64,000 bases of DNA from Amycolatopsis sp. GM8 (GTDB lineage Bacteria; Actinomycetota; Actinomycetes; Mycobacteriales; Pseudonocardiaceae). The stretch's first letter is position 1, and every line of letters begins with the position of its first letter. Of the stretch, positions 62,359 to 64,000 are shown one piece after another. Both the position numbers and the translations under genes were made by a program. Under the pieces are notes generated by a model. That model ran no database searches and had not been told where the DNA came from. It saw only the letters and a program-made list of their open reading frames with translations. Where the stretch lies: the NCBI RefSeq assembly GCF_021653975.1, contig NZ_JAJKFK010000006.1, positions 62,001-126,000 on the forward strand. The letters are read 5' to 3'.

Positions 62359-63561
62359 ATGACCGTACTCGCCCTTGACGGTGGCCGGCCCGTGCGCACG
62401 GCCGCGTTGCCCGGCTGGCCGGTGTTCGGGCCGGCGGAGATCGCCGCGGCTTCCGACGTGCTCCGCTCGGGGCAGATCAGCTATTGGACGGGCCCCCACG
62501 GGCGGGCGTTCGAGCGCGAGTTCGCGGCCAGGGCCGGCACCCTCTACGCCGTCGCGGTCTCGAGCGGGACGGTGGCGCTCGAACTCGCGTTGCGCGGTCT
62601 CGGCATCGGGGCCGGCGACGAAGTGGTCGTCCCGGCGGTCACGGTGATGGCGACCGCCTCGGCGGTGGTCCGCTGTGGAGCGAAACCGGTGCTGGCCGAT
62701 GTGGACGTGCGCAGCCGGTGTCTCAGCCGCGAGACGGTGGAGCCGGTGCTTTCCCGGCGGACCCGGGCCGTCGTGGTGGTCCACCTCGCCGGGCATCCGG
62801 CGGAACTCGCCCCGCTGATCCAGTTCGCGGGGGAGCACGACATCCGGCTGGTCGAGGACTGCGCCCAGGCCCACGGTGCCCGCTACTTCGGCCAGCCGGT
62901 CGGTGGTTTCGGCGACGTCGCCGCCTGGTCGTTCGGCCACAACAAGATCCTCACCACCGGCGGCGAGGGCGGTGCCGTGACGACGTCGGACCTGGCGTTG
63001 TGGCGTTCCTGCTGGGAGTTCAAGGACCAGGGGAAGAACGTCGCCGCCGTGCAACGGTCACAGCTCGGGCGGACGCAGTGGCTGCACGACGGCTTCGGCA
63101 CCAACGCCAGGATGACGGAGCTGCAGGCGGCGATCGGCCGGATCCAGCTCGGCCGGCTCGACGAATGGGTCAAGCAGCGCCGCGTGAACGCCGCGCTGTT
63201 GCTCGACGTGCTGCGCACCCTGCCCGCGGTGCGGGCCGAGGATCCACCGGCCCATGTGGAGCATTCCTATCATCGTTTCTACGCGCACCTGCGGCCCGAA
63301 CGGCTCGGCAGCGGTTGGGACCGGGACCGCGTGATCGACGCGATCAACGCCGAAGGGATTCCGTGCGGTCCCGGTGGCAACACGGAGATCTACCGCGAAC
63401 GCGCGTTCGCCGATGTCGAGGGCACGCCGCCGTTCCTGCCCGCCGCGGCGGAACTCGGCCGGACCTCCTTCACGCTCCCGATCCATCCCGGACTGGGTGC
63501 CGACGAGATGCGGGACGTGACGACCGCGGTGGTCAAGGTGCTGAAGGCGGCGACGGCGTGA
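62359..63561 (+). CDS. DegT/DnrJ/EryC1/StrS aminotransferase
   Basis: A 400-residue PLP-dependent sugar aminotransferase. The active-site lysine is K196 in SFGHNKILTTGGEGGA, and D167 in VEDCAQAHG binds the PLP nitrogen. VSSGTVALELAL and PAVTVMATASA are standard. ATG 62359 has AAAGGA upstream. With the PglD-type acyltransferase it suggests an N-acylated amino sugar in the glycan. Confidence 0.9.
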   Translation: MTVLALDGGRPVRTAALPGWPVFGPAEIAAASDVLRSGQISYWTGPHGRAFEREFAARAGTLYAVAVSSGTVALELALRGLGIGAGDEVVVPAVTVMATASAVVRCGAKPVLADVDVRSRCLSRETVEPVLSRRTRAVVVVHLAGHPAELAPLIQFAGEHDIRLVEDCAQAHGARYFGQPVGGFGDVAAWSFGHNKILTTGGEGGAVTTSDLALWRSCWEFKDQGKNVAAVQRSQLGRTQWLHDGFGTNARMTELQAAIGRIQLGRLDEWVKQRRVNAALLLDVLRTLPAVRAEDPPAHVEHSYHRFYAHLRPERLGSGWDRDRVIDAINAEGIPCGPGGNTEIYRERAFADVEGTPPFLPAAAELGRTSFTLPIHPGLGADEMRDVTTAVVKVLKAATA

Positions 63562-63570
63562 GCGAGTCCA

Positions 63571-63591
63571 GTTCACCCGTTGCAGGTGAAC
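63571..63591. terminator. Inverted repeat after the aminotransferase gene
   Basis: GTTCACC (63571-63577) and GGTGAAC (63585-63591) are perfect 7-bp arms with a 7-base loop. It begins 10 bases after the stop and resembles TTCACCCG/CGGGTGAA in the leader at 59358-59376, so it may be a terminator or an operator. Confidence 0.45.
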
Positions 63592-63640
63592 GCCGCGCCA
63601 GCGGTTCTCGCGCGAGCGCCGGTGACGATAGGCATTGCGC

Positions 63641-64000
63641 ATGACCAATGACCATTGCCGGACCCCAAGACCCCGCGCGTCGGATCTCGCCGCCGCGCTG
63701 GTCGACCTGTGCGACATCCCCGGCGAGACACGCGACGAGGCGCGCTGTCTCGAACTCCTCGCCGGGCATTCGGCCGCACTGCTCGATGTCGACGCGGCGG
63801 GGGTGCTGCTGTCCGGCCCGGACGGTGAACTGTCCGAGGTGGCCGCGTCGTGCGAAACGGTGCGGCTGCTGCAGCTTCTCCAGCTGCGGTTCCACGACGG
63901 CCCGGCGGTGATCGGTTTCCGTACCCGCGGCCCGGTGCACGTGCCGGACCTGAACGAGGCGCGGCACTGGGAAACCTTCCGCACGACCGCTTTGCGGGCG
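63641..64000 (+). CDS. GAF-domain protein, probable GAF-ANTAR regulator (C-terminus outside window)
   Basis: A partial gene running off the right edge; 120 codons are visible. The N-terminal part (LAAALVDLCDIPGETRDEARCLELLAGHSAALLDVDAAGVLLSGPDGE; landmarks D-A-A-G-V-L-L) and LLQLLQLRFHDGPAVIGFRTRGPVHVPDL match the GAF domain of actinobacterial GAF-ANTAR RNA-binding regulators. Family members have Cys where Ala is found here after GP. The start ATG 63641 is tentative. The ANTAR part is not in the window. Confidence 0.7.
   Translation, partial: MTNDHCRTPRPRASDLAAALVDLCDIPGETRDEARCLELLAGHSAALLDVDAAGVLLSGPDGELSEVAASCETVRLLQLLQLRFHDGPAVIGFRTRGPVHVPDLNEARHWETFRTTALRA

Overview
The window is very GC-rich, with GTG and TTG starts, many ATGA and TGATG stop/start overlaps, F420-type luciferase-family enzymes and a CopD/CtaG plus SigC-like sigma arrangement. 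These point to an actinomycete, most likely Pseudonocardiales such as Amycolatopsis (inference; no rRNA or marker gene is present). No tRNA, rRNA, CRISPR array, insertion sequence or phage gene was recognised.

Region 1 (1-14.0 kb) is a catabolic regulon. It holds a ferredoxin reductase and [2Fe-2S] ferredoxin, a D-aminoacylase-type amidohydrolase, a beta-propeller lactonase, a CMD-family protein, two SDRs, a FAS1-like/MaoC hydratase pair, two F420/LLM oxidoreductases, an epoxide hydrolase, an MHS transporter, a TetR regulator and a FadB-like protein. Five promoters carry the same 15-bp operator (AAYCRGTGTTYGRTT), which ties the genes into one regulon, probably under the local TetR. The gene set suggests ring or side-chain opening of a cyclic compound followed by beta-oxidation. 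The FadB-like protein lacks its whole NAD-binding domain and is translationally coupled to an HSD10-type SDR that could replace it.

Region 2 (14.0-19.5 kb, minus strand) is a complete oligopeptide-type ABC importer operon. Region 3 (19.9-25.4 kb) has an MFS exporter/SDR pair behind an HxlR regulator with a perfect operator, then a TetR/quinone-reductase pair, the wreck of an F420 LLM gene, and a LysR.

Region 4 (25.5-35.05 kb) is a hydroxy-acid or polar-metabolite catabolic island: a TtuC-type dehydrogenase, HyuB and HyuA, an FCD-GntR with a phased triple operator, a GPH-type transporter, a D-2-hydroxyacid dehydrogenase, and AtuA/DUF1446 with DUF4387. A coupled three-gene set of tandem YbjQ-like proteins (35.1-37.1 kb) follows, then a decayed adenylate-forming enzyme gene and a TetR.

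Region 5 (38.5-45.6 kb) pairs two ECF sigma genes with copper and cytochrome-oxidase biogenesis. One sigma factor has a C-terminal zinc-finger anti-sigma-like motif and a small coupled partner. The other is SigC-like and divergent from a CopD-CtaG fusion; next come a separate CtaG and a copper P-type ATPase.

Region 6 (45.8-56.5 kb) is a LysR-controlled operon: NtaA-type flavin monooxygenase, five-gene peptide/nickel-type ABC importer, a second NtaA-type monooxygenase, an LLM enzyme and an alpha/beta hydrolase with Asp at the nucleophile elbow. It looks like an import-and-oxidise pathway for an unknown small molecule. Region 7 (56.5-64 kb) has a large MalT/LuxR regulator and then an exopolysaccharide or glycan locus: NeuD/PglD-type acetyltransferase, Wzc-like kinase without a tyrosine tail, an LMW-PTP homologue without its catalytic cysteine, a DegT aminotransferase and a truncated GAF regulator.

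All functional calls rest on reading motifs and gene order by eye; no database search was run.
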